Below, in pieces: positions 63,456-64,000 of a stretch of DNA of 64,000 bases; within the stretch, counting starts at the first letter, position 1, and every line of letters begins with the position of its first letter. The DNA lies in NCBI GenBank assembly GCA_905147135.1, contig LR990048.1:17344563-17408562 (forward strand), in the 5' to 3' direction. This DNA is from Blastobasis lacticolella. Lineage: Eukaryota; Arthropoda; Insecta; Lepidoptera; Blastobasidae. The notes below the pieces were generated by a model, which worked only from the letters and a program-made list of their open reading frames with translations, was not told the DNA's origin and made no database searches. The position numbers and the translations under genes are program-made.

Positions 63456-64000
63456 AATAATGGAATAGATAAATAGGGCAATATCACAAAATAAAGAACA
63501 GCCCATACAGAAGATCCACTGGAAACAATGTGCCATTTCCGTCACACACACATTGACGTTTCGTTTACAGACATTCTCACGCAATTCTCAAGCAGTGCTC
63601 GGTCGCGATTGTGTCGACTTAACTTGAATATTATTTAATTAATAATATTATTATTGATAAAATAAAAGTACTTGTACGTAACTAAGATTACTTAATAAGT
63701 CCAAGAACTGATGGGTGACCATTTCAGACTTTGAGGCTAGTCGAACTTCAGCACCGCTACGAGTTCTAATGCCGATGGTGAAGCGAGGTTGGTCTTCCGC
63801 TAGAGACCCTAGGACTAGTTGAACAGTTTCAGGCACCACGTGACAGTTTTTAACAGAATAAGAAACTGTAATGGCCACCTTAACATTTTCTAGTCGGAAA
63901 TGCCTGATTAGTCTAATAAATTAAATCGCTGACCACCTTCCTTTCCCATCATCAGATCAACTGACTAATACCATAATATTGCATTTTCATCAATTTACAT
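63456..64000. other. Unassigned DNA
   Basis: No splice-flanked frame or shared repeat recognised up to the window edge. Confidence 0.4.

Overview
This is insect nuclear DNA, most probably from a moth or butterfly. It is AT-rich, has no operon-like gene packing, uses GT-AG introns, and is filled with short retroposons and 5'-truncated non-LTR retrotransposons of kinds I know from lepidopteran genomes. Species cannot be told from the sequence. Most open frames of 60-130 codons are chance frames or lie inside repeats.

Host genes. One convincing gene runs right to left across about 20 kb (42885 down to 22601). Five exons join with matching phases and good splice signals: 42885-42784 (signal peptide), 40889-40817, 39181-38624, 30648-30400 and 22854-22601. 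They encode a predicted secreted protein of about 411 residues, basic and rich in Thr, Arg and Pro, with no domain I recognise. A TATA box lies about 100 bp before its ATG and an AATAAA lies about 160 bp after its stop. Inside its last intron, on the same strand, is a weaker set of signals that could be a small nested gene or an alternative 3' end: a TATA box and GC-rich first exon with a strong donor (29289-29086), a possible tiny exon (25678-25615), and an exon with a 66-codon frame opening with ATG one base after a good acceptor (24612-24411).

Repeats. Family names here are my own labels. SINE-A has a tRNA-like head, box B GGTTCGATTCCCGG and a 3' end in TAGATGGCGCTGTGTGAA (copies at 1.3, 33.3, 41.9, 46.4, 57.7, 58.4 and 63.2 kb). 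SINE-B has a second tRNA-like head, a body of about 250 bp and a (GAT)n tail (at least fourteen copies). SINE-C begins CCGTGTGGTGTCCGGCAGAG and ends GGGCTGTGATGATGA (copies at 6.1, 26.3, 34.9, 41.8, 48.0, 51.0 and 52.5 kb). SINE-D borrows the 3' end of a Jockey/CR1-like LINE (6.7, 41.1 and 48.9 kb). LINE remnants fall into an RTE-like group (28.0-28.8 and 32.5-34.1 kb are the longest) and several Jockey/CR1-like groups (10.0-10.8, 29.5-30.0 and 39.4-40.8 kb; the last keeps a 376-codon reverse transcriptase frame). DNA-transposon relics with terminal inverted repeats lie at 13.8, 15.0, 31.2, 35.6, 44.3/48.2 and 48.9 kb. A tandem array of about 100-bp units lies at 5.47-6.45 kb.

Layout. 0-22 kb: repeats and featureless AT-rich DNA. 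22.4-43 kb: the secreted-protein gene with its repeat-laden introns. 43-64 kb: repeats, with nested and palindromic insertions concentrated at 44-50 kb. No rRNA gene, functional tRNA gene or CRISPR array was seen. The copy-to-copy comparisons inside the window date several insertions relative to one another and are the best material for follow-up, together with the secreted-protein gene.
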